Assembly: GCF_001949145.1 (NCBI RefSeq)
Contig: NW_019091600.1
Span: 438,389 to 455,035 of the forward strand
DNA from: Acanthaster planci
Lineage: Eukaryota; Echinodermata; Asteroidea; Valvatida; Acanthasteridae
Reading direction: 5' to 3'
DNA: 16,647 bases
The notes under the pieces are model-generated. The model made no database searches. It was not told the DNA's origin and was given only the letters and a program-made list of their open reading frames with translations. Positions 1 to 8,569 of this stretch are shown one piece after another. Numbering within the stretch: the stretch's first letter is position 1; each line of letters starts with the position of its first letter. Made by a program: the position numbers and the translations under genes.

Positions 1-43
1 ACTTTTTGTGTCTATGTACTGATTCCATAATAATCCTCCCCAG

Positions 44-275
44 ACGCACCGTCTAATTTTGACCTGGCATTCAGAGGCAGTCATTGAAGGCAATTTGTCA
101 CTTTGCATCATGCCGTCGATGAACTACTGCGAGCGTTCACCATAATGATGTGGATTTGCACGGTTACAGCTGGGGGGGCCATCCGGTCCTATGCAACCCA
201 GAGCTCTGGACAGACACTGGACAATGCAGAGTTTGCTATCAGCAATCCTGGGGCATTGCAAGTCTACATTCAAGG
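44..275 (+). CDS. Exon A: N-terminal half of pentraxin/LamG-like jellyroll, with in-frame TGA
   Basis: The acceptor is a pyrimidine-rich tract ending in CCCCAG at 36-43 and the donor is GTAAGC at 276. The frame has two leading bases, then PSNFDLAFRGSH, a TGA at 85-87, then RQFVTLHHAVDELL, RAFTIMMWICT, AIRSYAT, NAEFAISNPGALQVYIQG. The first block and the part after TGA lie in the same frame and both fit the start of a pentraxin/LamG jellyroll, so TGA interrupts homologous sequence rather than lying outside it. A CGA or TGG codon would give TGA by one change. No alternative acceptor that skips the stop looks convincing. The codon at 145-147 (Met) stands where classical pentraxins have the first disulphide cysteine. 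Confidence 0.75.
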
Positions 276-3200
276 GTAAGCTTCACTTATTTGACAGCAC
301 CGCTTCCTCTCTTACCCAGAGTGTGACTCAGAAATATGGAAACATGCCGCTCAGTGGCATCTCTATTCTGGTGTGATAATTTCCTGCTAAAAATATGCCC
401 ATTTCCTGCAGGCAGTTTCGTTAGATGTCTGTGGAAGTGTTCCTGGGATTCTAGTTAGAAATGTGTAACTAGAGATGTTAAGAGAGAACATTCGTTATTG
501 TTTATGAACAAGTGACCAAAATCACCGAGGTAGTTGTCTGTGATGAAAATGAGTAATTAGAATTCCCTGTTTAACAGTGCTGTTAAAAGTACAGTCCATC
601 ATTGTTTGATTTTGCCTTGTGATCCTTTGAGGCAAGAAAATTCCTCAAATCTGAAGAAGAATGGCTGAGAACAAATCTGACAAAGTGTCAGCTCAGTGAA
701 TACTATATATTCTTAGAAAAGCAATATTTTAGGATTTCAGATCAAAATTTGCTGAGTTTTGAATTTTTGTCTCAATTTAGCATATGGGATGCATTCTTTC
801 ATCCAGTGAAATGCAGCTACTGGATGTCATGTACTGTAACAAAGTGTATTAATCCTGCGCTTTTGCGTGTCTTGTAAACACTTGTGGGCACCTCTTATGG
901 CAGTTTTCCAAAAATGCATCTTTAGACACATCATTTGGAAATGGGCCTTTTTCATTGTCTCCCTCAAAATAACAGCTTGCTAGAAAGAAGAATATCACAG
1001 GGAGTTTAGTTCCATAACTGTCTTTAAATCAAGTATGTTTTGCGACAATAATTTTGTCGAAGTTTGTTACATTTTGGATTATTGAAAATGATGGACTGTT
1101 ACTCATTGTCATTTGGTCAAATTTTTGGGTGGAATGAACTTGTTACACTTAAACAACAGCCAGAGAAGCCCATCACAATGCCTCTTCTTTTGTCTTTGTG
1201 GTATATATAGGTATCAGTTTACTTCCTTTGTCTCTGTGAGTGACAACCACTGGCATCATCTGGCCGTCACATGGGACAGGCACGGTGGCATTCTCAAGAT
1301 CTACCGAAAGCTGTATGTTACACTCAGCCATAGCCAGTTGATCTGGACATAGCCTGAGCTGATGTATTAGAGAGCTGTATGTTACACTCAGCCATAGCCA
1401 GTTGATCTGGACAGCCTGAGCTGATGTATTAGAGAGCTGTGTGATACTCTCACTCTGATGATCCCTTGTTATACCTCAGGTCAGTGGCTGCAGCACCCAG
1501 AGTCCTGCCGACCACACCCACAGACGGTGCCACCGATCACTTGAGCCGATCCAAATTACCATCAAGCTGGAACGTGATATCCATGGCCCAGACCAACAGA
1601 ACCTGACCAGTGAACAAGGTCAGAGAATGATGGCTTATCCCATCGGTATAGTTAGACCCTGGGCATGGTCAGGACAGATGTGGTTTGATTGAGTAAATGA
1701 TTGCAACAAATACAAAGCTTGCCTTTTCATTGAGTATTGCCAACAGTTAGGAAAGGTGGTGAGAATTAGCAACTGAAGGCATTTGCAGTAATCCAGCAAC
1801 AACTTTCAACCTTTGTCATTTAAATTTATAAGGAGAATAGATGCTAAACTACCAAATTATTTGTAGCTGTGATATTTGTTATGAGCTGTCAGTTGCTTGC
1901 TCATGAATTGGTGAATGAATAAAGTACTATGAATGGCCAGCATCCAACGTGATTGCAGGTTTATGTTTCACATAGATCACGTACAGTTACTGTGAAACAT
2001 ACCTCTCATGTAACTGAGGAAAACACTCATTTGGAAAAAAGATCAATTCAATACATGCTGCGGAATTTTTCTCTGAAAAGCTGAGAGAAGTACATGTACA
2101 AAACATGAGTATAGATGATAGCTGTAGATGATGATCTTCTCTATACAACCCATCCAGTGACCACCCAAAGCAGCATGGCGGCGGCCGTCAGTGACCTGCA
2201 AGACTCAGCGCTTCGTCTGATCAATCATTCTGCATCAGGCCTGTTTGCTGTGAACATGGATGCTCAGGTTTATGATATAGACACTGAGAGGACCCAGACC
2301 TATGGCACACAAGTCTGTCCCCATGGCTCGGTGCAGATTAGAGATTACGGGAGGCACGATGTGGTAAGTGCTGCCTTGTTTTAATTTCTTCTGTTTCAAC
2401 ATTTCCTTTTAAGATTTACGGCTCGCTGTTTAGTGCTTCGGACTGATGCTTTCAAAGGGAATCCCATATTTCCAGTTGGTTGTGCACGAGACATGGGCGT
2501 CAATCAGTGGGGGATGGGGGGGCATGTCCCCCATTTTTCTGAGTGGGGGATACTATATCAATTCCCCCCCCCTACTTTTTTCCCAAACCTAAATGAAAAT
2601 GTATGGTTATAGTAGCCAGACATTGTCTTAGATCACACCACAGAGTGTCTATACTCCAAACTGTCCGGGGCTCACTCAAGGGCCCCAGATCCCACGCCAC
2701 TCAGAGCTTTGCGCTCGCATTTGTTCTGATCAGTGCTATGGCCCCCCCCCACTATTCAAAACGGATTGACACCCTTGGCACGAGAGTAGGATTATGATGA
2801 GTCTCAGCAGGGAAATATGTGCTTATTTGTTGTTTTGTTTTGTTTTAAGTGGTGCTAATAAATCAGCCTGAAGAAGTCTACAGATGTGGCTCTAAGGAAT
2901 ATCCTTTATTGTGCTAGCTAACATAGTGTTTGAGGCAGCTTTGGTGCATGTTAAGCCCTTCGCGACGGGAAGCGGCTATAGCTGAAAAATTGAGATCCTC
3001 AGCCCGCTTTTCAGCTATTATTTTTGGCCCACGCACGAGCGAACATGGTAAAAGAAGGCAGACACTGGCTCTTGTATATATGGTAATTGGCCTTTGTGTG
3101 TAGCCCAGAAATGAAAAGACCAAATTTGCATCATAATCACCAGCTTCACAATAGTCCCCACTTTGAAAAGAGGCAGCGGGAATGTGGAAGGGTGAGTAGA

Positions 3201-3646
3201 GCTGCATGCCACCAAACAATCAGCCTTTTCACCGTGTAACTCAAAGCGTGCAGAGCACGCAGGGCCACAAACTGAGAATTTGCGGTTTGGTAGGTGGCCT
3301 TCGTGGCCAAGCGAGGCTGGAATTCTTGGAGTCGGCTTTCGGAAAGAAATTCCTGTCATCAAGGGGTTAAAAATCTGGAGCAGTGAAACTGTTTATGGAA
3401 TGCATCCACCTTTGCATGATCTTATGGCATTGCAGGATCTTGTAAGAACCTTGTTAGACAATCATTTCAATAATGCTAATCATCTCTGGTTTTCTCTCTA
3501 ACAACCAGGAGGCTTGTTATGCCTGCCCACCTGGCATGTACCAATCACAAGAGGGCAGCACCTACTGCCAAGCCTGTCCACGTGGACATACCACCGTTGG
3601 CCCTGGTGCCACAGGGGAAGAAGATTGTGTGGTCATCACACTGTAG
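44..3646 (+). CDS. 3' part of a SVEP1-like pentraxin/LamG + GCC2/GCC3 gene (5 exons; possibly a pseudogene)
   Basis: Five exons, 44-275, 1211-1312, 1485-1618, 2158-2363 and 3509-3646, join in phases 2, 2, 1, 0 to give one frame of about 270 codons ending at TAG 3644-3646. The gene starts left of the window. The product would be a secreted or cell-surface modular protein. The order is a jellyroll half (AFTIMMW, NPGALQVYIQG, WHHLAVTW), a linker with IQITIKLERD and AVSDLQDSAL, then a GCC2/GCC3 cysteine module (ACYACPPGMY, CQACPRG). This combination is known from SVEP1/polydom-like proteins of marine deuterostomes. Three things argue for a decaying copy: TGA at 85-87 in the reading frame, an abrupt end of the jellyroll after exon 2, and replaced pentraxin cysteines. 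The open frame and phase agreement of the other exons argue that it was recently functional or still is. Family level is fairly sure; orthology is not. Confidence 0.72.
1211..1312 (+). CDS. Exon B: pentraxin/LamG-like core strand (WHHLAVTW)
   Basis: The acceptor ends in TATATATAG at 1210 and the donor is GTATGT at 1313. With two bases carried from exon A it reads G-YQFTSFVSVSDNHWHHLAVTW and then DRHGGILKIYRKL. The WHH..VTW core is the region of the pentraxin signature H-x-C-x-[ST]-W-x-[ST], but the Cys is Ala (codon 1263-1265) and the last position is Arg. Reading through the donor reaches TAG at 1350-1352, so the splice must use 1313. The exon ends where pentraxins would continue with about 100 more residues; none of that is seen downstream. 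Confidence 0.72.
1311..1440 (+). repeat. 64-bp tandem duplication carrying the exon B splice donor
   Basis: Unit 1 (1311-1374, 64 bp) starts CTGTATGTTACACTC and is followed by unit 2 (1375-1436, 62 bp). Unit 2 lacks one TA (ACATAGCC becomes ACAGCC) and leads into a third partial start CTGT at 1437-1440. Each full unit carries a GTATGT donor (1313 and 1377). Only the first keeps the reading frame, because unit 1 contains an in-frame TAG. Confidence 0.9.
1485..1618 (+). CDS. Exon C: linker between jellyroll and C-terminal modules
   Basis: The acceptor is CAGGTCAG ending at 1484, and the donor at 1619 is the weak GTCAGA. With the two bases CT carried from exon B the frame reads L-GCSTQSPADHTHRRCHR, then SLEPIQITIKLERDIHGPD and QQNLTSEQ, leaving one base. 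A competing acceptor five bases earlier (exon start 1480) would shift the frame into a TGA. An alternative donor at 1646 (GTATAG) adds 27 bases in the same phase. The beta-strand-like IQITIKLE segment and NLTSEQ resemble the segment that precedes GCC2/GCC3 modules in related proteins. This is the least certain exon. Confidence 0.6.
1962..2001. repeat. 11-bp perfect hairpin in intron C-D
   Basis: TATGTTTCACA at 1962-1972 is the exact reverse complement of TGTGAAACATA at 1991-2001, with an 18-nt loop. AGGT on one side and ACCT on the other extend the stem past a 2-nt bulge. It lies in the intron between exons C and D. No function is assigned. Confidence 0.6.
2158..2363 (+). CDS. Exon D: domain preceding the GCC2/GCC3 module
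   Basis: The acceptor is CTTCTCTATACAACCCATCCAG ending at 2157 (20 bases of it are pyrimidine-biased) and the donor is a strong GTAAGT at 2364. One base from exon C plus TG gives Val, then TTQSSMAAAVSDLQDSAL, RLINHSASGLFAVNMD, AQVYDIDTERTQTYG, TQVCPHGSVQIRDYGRHDV. An amphipathic helix followed by short strands and one Cys is the pattern seen just upstream of GCC2/GCC3 modules in echinoderm and cephalochordate extracellular proteins. A later acceptor at 2173 is possible but would remove conserved-looking residues. The last codon is complete (phase 0), which matches exon E. Confidence 0.75.
2484..2785. mobile_element. hAT-like MITE with perfect 8-bp target-site duplication
   Basis: GCACGAGA occurs at 2484-2491 and again at 2778-2785. 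The 286-bp body (2492-2777) begins CATGGGCGTCAATC and its reverse complement begins CAAGGGTGTCAATC, giving imperfect 14-bp terminal inverted repeats. The ends are rich in G or C runs. An 8-bp duplication is typical of the hAT superfamily, and no transposase frame is present. It sits in the intron between exons D and E. Confidence 0.8.
2951..3370. mobile_element. piggyBac-like MITE (TTAA ends)
   Basis: The element is 420 bp, starts TTAAGCCCTTCGCGACGGGA, and its other end read in reverse starts TTAACCCCTTGATGACAGGA. The two ends match at 16 of 21 positions, and TTAA at both ends is the piggyBac target. The interior has a smaller self-complementary stretch (GGCTATAGCTGAAAA against TTTTCAGCTATTA at about 2972-3028). 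Minus-strand open frames inside it match nothing I recognise and are taken as chance. It lies in the same intron as the hAT-like MITE. Confidence 0.75.
3509..3646 (+). CDS. Exon E: terminal GCC2/GCC3 (ephrin-receptor-like) module and stop
   Basis: The acceptor is TTTTCTCTCTAACAACCAG ending at 3508 and the frame enters in phase 0. Its 45 codons read EACYACPPGMYQSQEGSTYC, then QACPRGHTTVGPGATGEEDC and VVITL before TAG. Cysteines at 3, 6, 20, 23 and 40 with CPPGxYQ and CPRGxTT are characteristic of GCC2/GCC3 modules. These are short disulphide-bonded units of extracellular proteins, often next to EGF, sushi or pentraxin domains. The protein ends five residues after the last Cys with no membrane segment, so the form ending here would be secreted. 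Confidence 0.85.
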   Translation, partial: EACYACPPGMYQSQEGSTYCQACPRGHTTVGPGATGEEDCVVITL

Positions 3647-3806
3647 TCCCTAACTGACAAGTTTACAAGATCATCTAAACTCCTGATCTCCTTTGTGAAG
3701 CCTTTTACATAGGAAAGCTTTCATTACGCTACTTTTGTAACATCAGCCTAATCCAACTTAAGCTGATACCCAGATTCTTGGTATTTAAGCAATTGATGAT
3801 TAATGG

Positions 3807-3812
3807 AATAAA
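3807..3812 (+). promoter_or_regulatory. Poly(A) signal AATAAA of the SVEP1-like gene
   Basis: AATAAA occurs 161 bases after the stop codon, followed by an A/T-rich stretch with TGT motifs. This is the nearest consensus signal. A second one at 4820-4825 could end a longer 3' untranslated region. Confidence 0.6.
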
Positions 3813-3830
3813 ATGTGACACATAATGTAA

Positions 3831-5340
3831 CTGGACGTTGATGCTCTCTAGTCAAAATTAAGACTTTAAATTGAAGGATGCCACAACAATAATGGAAAAG
3901 TAAGTAGAAAACAACTCCATGGCCACACCAGAATATTCAGAAAGAATACTTGGGAAAAATGATGATAAACCATTGCAAAAGAAAAAAATTGAAAGTATTT
4001 GCAAAATGTGAACCAGATGACGAGCGATGTATAATTGCAGTCTTTGGTAGTTCAGTTTGCATGCATGGACAGAAGTGCATTTCTAAAATGAATGATGCTA
4101 ATTCCAAATTTGCATATGTTACCATAAAAATCTGATAATGTCCAAAAAACACGTTTGAGTGCCTGAGCTCTTAAGCAGTAGGAGCATGTGCATGCAATCT
4201 GTATTCCATGCTTTAAAAGGGCACACAGAATGTCTCTGAGTGCCAGGTTTAGGGAATTTTAGTTGTGGAAAACTACATTAAACAGATGCATTTTCAACAT
4301 CCACAGAAACTTTATTTCAGCAGGGTTTTAGAAGGAATTGCAGACCAGATAGCTCGATTAAAAGTGAGATCGATTCAGAGATCATAGAACTTGTATTGGC
4401 ATGCATTGTGCCACATTTGCCATCAAATTCTAATCACACGTGTCACTTTGATCGTTTTTACCCCTCATTTTCTCAAAAGCTGAAAGATCTCACAAAATTT
4501 TTGTTTTGTCAGTGTCATATTCTTTGAAATTTAGTCAGTCTTTGTGTAGTTAGCTTTGTAGCTGTCGTCAGGTGCCAAAAAGATTGCTACTTTTTACTCT
4601 TTTTTTTCAATTGCAGAACATTATGTTTCTGCTATTCAAAGCTTTACTTCTTAAACCGTAAGTTCGTATGATTTTGACATCTGTTTATTGGTACAAAATC
4701 GTCATATACACTCACTCAGAAGAAAAGTGAACTTTACCAGAGGCCTTGTTTTTGCTTTTTTGAAACTAAAATTGAACATATATGTACTATTTTTAATGTG
4801 ACTCATTTGCTCAGTGTGTAATAAAACAGGTTTTACATACTTCTGCTTGCTCATCTGAGTTAATATTATTTGGATTGTCCGTTATGTAAGGGACGTTATA
4901 TGAAGCCCAAATCTGTTTTTTTTTTAATTAAAGGTCGTCGTTGCATTGAATTTGTTTCAACAATTGGAAAGGGGAGTGTAATGGGAATATAATTTATGCT
5001 GGTACATTAAGTATGTACATACGTATTGTGGTGTAGGGTGTGGAACAAGTAGGATATTTGCCCGTGTCCGCCGTCCTCTTTTTTTAAAAGCTGTTTTTGA
5101 CGTTTATTATTAAAAGTGTTAAATCCTATTTTTCTTTATTTCAACCTCATTCAGTGTGTTAAATGTCATAATAAAAACGAAAAAAAAAATTCAAGGTGAT
5201 GATTTCCTCTTCAAAGGCCTTCCCTGCCCTGTATTACAGATAATATATAAATGAGGAAGTGAGAACATCCAAAATATTTCACACGTCACGACATTTAACA
5301 ATCTAATTTCTCCCTCAAGGGTTATGCAGTGTATTTATAT
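3831..5340. other. Non-coding stretch downstream of the gene
   Basis: A/T-rich sequence with homopolymer T and A runs and a second AATAAA at 4820-4825. No open frame here shows a recognisable motif or good splice sites; the two opposed frames near 3.94-4.15 kb look like chance. No repeat boundary was identified. Confidence 0.5.
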
Positions 5341-5369
5341 TATAATTTGGCATCCGGTTGAGGAAAATG

Positions 5370-5451
5370 ATTGGTCTACGGAAAATTCCTTGCTCTGTGA
5401 TTGGTTGAGCCGTGGGCGGAATTATTTTCTGTTTTATGCTGGACCACGTGG
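5370..5451 (+). promoter_or_regulatory. Promoter-like cluster: two inverted CCAAT boxes, GC box, palindromic E-box
   Basis: ATTGG lies at 5370-5374 and 5400-5404 (30 bp apart, both GATTGGT), GGGCGG at 5414-5419 and CCACGTGG at 5444-5451, in an A/T-rich neighbourhood. Tandem inverted CCAAT boxes about 30 bp apart beside a GC box are common in TATA-less animal promoters bound by NF-Y and Sp1-type factors. Transcription would most simply run rightward. There is no expression evidence. Confidence 0.35.
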
Positions 5452-5571
5452 TATAGGCAGACAAAGGATTGAGGGCAGAAACGTGCACGTCAGCGTTGAC
5501 TGGACGCCATTAACCGTTCTGTTAGGCCTTTTTTTTTCAGTAAAACCGCTGTTAAATATGTGTTCTGGGAG

Positions 5572-5709
5572 ATGAGAAAACGTCTCTGGGCATCCTCAAG
5601 ATTTCCAGAAGAATCTTATCCTCGTTTCATCTTCTCTTGGTTGTGTTTGAACACCACGGGAGTTCCGAACCCCGAAAGAGCTGCAGATTTTTTCACAAGC
5701 ATTTTCTCG
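5572..5709 (+). CDS. Hypothetical first coding exon (46 codons into a splice donor)
   Basis: About 120 bp after the promoter-like cluster, ATG 5572 opens a frame of 46 codons, starting MRKRLWASSRFPEES and ending AADFFTSIFS, that reaches a donor TCG|GTACGT at 5710 in phase 0. Unspliced, it would stop two codons later. I recognise no family; a hydrophobic stretch FIFSWLCL is near the middle. An upstream ATG at 5558 is followed by a stop within six codons. It could equally be non-coding. Confidence 0.25.
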
Positions 5710-5957
5710 GTACGTTGAAAAGCACATCACAGCACATGATGTAGGCCTAGTAATGAAAGGGGGAATTGTGCATTTGGGGACCCCCTTACTGACGTCCGTA
5801 CGTATATGGAACTCTACCCCACGAGGGCATCAGTTGTGGTCCATATGTGGAACTAGTACTCCTTCCTTTCGTCAATTTATTTCTGGGTAACAGTGATAAA
5901 ATATATGCAAGATGCAAGGCTCTGTACATGAAAAATAAAAACGTGAGGGCAAAGAAG

Positions 5958-6054
5958 CAGTGGTATAACTGTGGCCGGAGGGGGGAGGGGAGATGCCCGT
6001 TCCCGTTCCCCGGGTGCCCCCTCCCCCAGATATTTAGCCCTAGTTACACCACTG
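5958..6054. mobile_element. 97-bp hAT-like MITE (CAGTGG ends)
   Basis: The element starts CAGTGGTATAACTGTGGCC and its reverse complement starts CAGTGGTGTAACTAGGGCT. The flanks are CAAAGAAG (5950-5957) and CAAGGAAG (6055-6062), an 8-bp target duplication with one difference. The centre is G/C-rich. The CAGTGGxxTA terminus and 8-bp duplication suggest the hAT superfamily. It shares its end sequence with the element at 13719-13932. Confidence 0.75.
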
Positions 6055-6242
6055 CAAGGAAGAATTGCAGCACTGGCTGTTAAAGGGGGTTGCAACCCCT
6101 ACTGATAAAATGGCAAAGAGAAAAAATGGAAAGCAGAACAGATGAAAGGGCATGGATATCAAATTATTGCTGATTTAAAATACCTCGGAATTTAACCCCC
6201 CCCATCCACTGTTCAATGTTGGTCAGTCTTCTGTTGCTGGCG

Positions 6243-6312
6243 GATGGAAAAGGAGGCCTTGTAGAACGACATGCATGTGATGCACATCTTCTACATGGCC
6301 TCCTTTTCTGTC
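6243..6312. ncRNA. 70-nt near-perfect hairpin of pre-miRNA size
   Basis: The arms 6243-6266 and 6289-6312 pair over 24 positions: 21 Watson-Crick, two G-T and one T-T mismatch (6259/6296). The loop is 22 nt. The core GGAGGCC faces GGCCTCC. Stem length and loop fit an animal pre-miRNA, but the arms match no miRNA I know and a foldback transposon remnant would look the same. Confidence 0.4.
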
Positions 6313-6798
6313 GTGGGTCCTCTTTGCTGATGCCCAAATCGCCAAATGTACTCGGGCTATACTTCAAGACACAATAAATCTCAAGGCATATGTAATTTCT
6401 TGACCTTAAGGGCCTGATGGTGTACGAGATGAGATGGGAACCTGCAAAGGGGAGTGGCATATGAGATGCCCTGCTGGAGATGGCTCATAGTGGTTACTCT
6501 ACAGCATGAATTTGTAAATATCTACAGGGGTTGACGTTACTCATAATTGTCTTATTTTCCAGGCTAGAAGTCTTGACCCGTGTAAGATATTTAAAATTTA
6601 CATGTTCCAAAGTGACCAAATCTTATTCCTTTCTAAAAGAAAATGCTTTTGCCCTCCCCAAAATAGTTGCAGCTGATTGCAACTGATACATGTAGGGGTG
6701 ATAGACCCTGCCTGTGCACCGCAAGATTAAATAGTAAAATCAAACCATGTATTTGGCTGACAATGTTACAACCTGTCTTTGGACTTTTTTATAAACAG

Positions 6799-6879
6799 AA
6801 ATCAGCATTTGGCCAAGTCATGAAGTCACCAATTAAGGTGTGTGGATGGACCTTCAACTTGAAGCCAAAATACTGACAG
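6799..6879 (+). other. Exon-like segment with strong splice signals
   Basis: A pyrimidine tract CTGTCTTTGGACTTTTTTAT followed by AAACAG ends at 6798, and CAG|GTAAGA gives a strong donor at 6880. The 81-base segment has a stop in all three frames. In phase 0, which would follow the candidate exon at 5572-5709, it adds KSAFGQVMKSPIKVCGW and TFNLKPKY before TGA. It may be an exon of a non-coding RNA or an untranslated exon. Confidence 0.35.
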
Positions 6880-7315
6880 GTAAGAATCAAAAGCCCTTGC
6901 TAGTGTGGTCTGTTCCATGCTCCATCAAAACTAGAATGTGCTTGCATCCAAAATGTCGTCTGTTGCATCATCAGACATTTCAAGAAAACTCCGTCGAGGG
7001 GAGATTTTGAAAAACTGAGTTCGCAAACTCTTGAATATTTGTTGGGATTTTGGGGGATATCCCATGAAAGCCCCTTTTGTATCATCATGGCAATGTTTGT
7101 GCAGCTGATGAAGCATGTTTTGATGGAGCAGGGAAGGGACAAATCTATAGACCTCCCCCTCCAACGTGACTGGATTGCGCTAAATGTAAACAATACCACC
7201 ACGTGTGGACCTTCCCCTGCCATGTTGATCACATATACTCCTACAGGCTGCTTCAACCACGAACAAGGGCACGTGCGAATGATGCATGCCTGACTAGTTT
7301 ATCTTGAATAAGTAG

Positions 7316-7356
7316 ATTGCCATCACAACACTATGCACTCATTACCATCACAACAC
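7316..7356 (+). repeat. Two 16-bp near-identical copies 25 bp apart
   Basis: ATTGCCATCACAACAC (7316-7331) and ATTACCATCACAACAC (7341-7356) differ at one base. Only two copies are present. Confidence 0.6.
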
Positions 7357-7449
7357 ATCGCGGTAAAGCACGATTGTGATATCACAGGAAAAAGGTCTAT
7401 ACTTTCACCAAAAAGTTGTAATTCCATTTCTGTAATGCATGTACTTTAG

Positions 7450-7519
7450 AAAAGAGAAAAATCAGCAACCTGTGTTACAAAGATATGAGATTTTATTGCC
7501 ATGCTTGGCCAGCCCTTTG
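7450..7519 (+). other. Weak exon-like segment
   Basis: The acceptor TTCTGTAATGCATGTACTTTAG ends at 7449, and its last 20 bases are moderately pyrimidine-rich. A donor TTG|GTAAGTG follows at 7520. Two of three frames are open over the 70 bases. It could be a third exon of a transcript starting near 5.4 kb. Confidence 0.2.
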
Positions 7520-8560
7520 GTAAGTGTAGATAGTTGGAGCTTCTGACCAGTAGGTTATTTCATAAAAGCTACACAGACTAAATTTTCCTAGTTTAATCAA
7601 GTTGATGCATTTTTAATTTCCCATTTATTTGTCTCGTAATACATGTATGTCTTATTATGGACAAAGCTCACATTCAGGGGAGCCAGGTTGTTGTAAAGTC
7701 GTTCTTTCCTTTTGCCTCTGTGACCTAAAGGTCCAATTTCATTGGCGTAGGTTATGCAGGATTTCAATGGTCCCCAGGGGGTTAGGGTTAACTGATTCCA
7801 CAGGTTTTCCTGGGAATAATTATTGGATATCCAGGGATTTCCTTCCATCCCTGGCTTCTTCATTTTCCCTTATAATCACCCTGTAATTAGAACTTAAATG
7901 GGTTGTTGGATAAACATGAATAAACATCCGCAAATGAGAGTCCTCAAATTTACCAATAAATGTGTTCACTTTTCATCAGATGTGCACTCTGCACATTGAC
8001 TGTTACTCCTCAAGGCATCAAAGAAAAAATTTCCTAGCACGATTGGTTTCTTTGGAAGGGGGCTCTTCCTATTCAAATACGATGTCTACTGAGGTAGTTA
8101 TTTGTCAGTAAATACTCGCATACCATTAGTCAAATAGTCTGTCAATACTTCATTCAATATCACATTTATGCTAACAATGTATATTCTCGACTATCAATCC
8201 CGTCAATCCTATGTAGCAAGGTGATGAAGTTGGTGCCTTGTAATAGTTGTTCAGTGTGTTACAATTTTCATACCTGATATTAGACAAGCTGAATTTTGTC
8301 AATGACAAAAACTGTACAACATCTCACATTTCATCTCAGTGACATTGAACTATTTTTCTGTGCAAAACCTAGGTGTTTTTTGCTACCACAACATGATAAT
8401 GTCTGATGATATTACATAACCCTGTCATTCCTAAACTGGCATATCTGCAGTTTTAGTTAGATGAGATTTCTTGACTTTGAAGCAATATGCCACAATGCAG
8501 TACATGCTCACATTCTATCCACTCAGATAATTTCTGCTGCCTACTTAATGGCATTTCTAA
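7520..8560. other. Stretch without a recognised gene
   Basis: A/T-rich sequence with short A and T runs. One perfect 8-bp hairpin (CCAGGGAT against ATCCCTGG, about 7832-7855) and one TACATGTA (7640-7647) were seen. The opposed open frames at 7.60-7.89 kb show no motif and are taken as chance. Confidence 0.45.
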
Positions 8561-8569
8561 GAATAAATT

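Noticed and set aside
85-87. Selenocysteine codon
   Set aside because: The family is not known for selenoproteins and no SECIS-like element was noticed after the stop codon, though I could not fold the 3' region rigorously.
2603-2797. 64-codon + frame
   Set aside because: Lies inside the hAT-like MITE and crosses its target duplication.
3018-3362. 114-codon minus-strand frame with an overlapping 101-codon frame
   Set aside because: Both lie almost wholly within the piggyBac-like MITE and match no family I know.
6900-7256. Minus-strand frames of 118 and 77 codons, one ending MSDDATDDILDASTF
   Set aside because: Protein-like in places and near a CACGTG, but two frames compete, no good splice donor follows and no family is recognised. 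Possibly a repeat or a first exon; not enough support.
7788-7800. Telomere-like GGGTTAGGGTTAA
   Set aside because: Under two repeat units; far too short to be an internal telomere.
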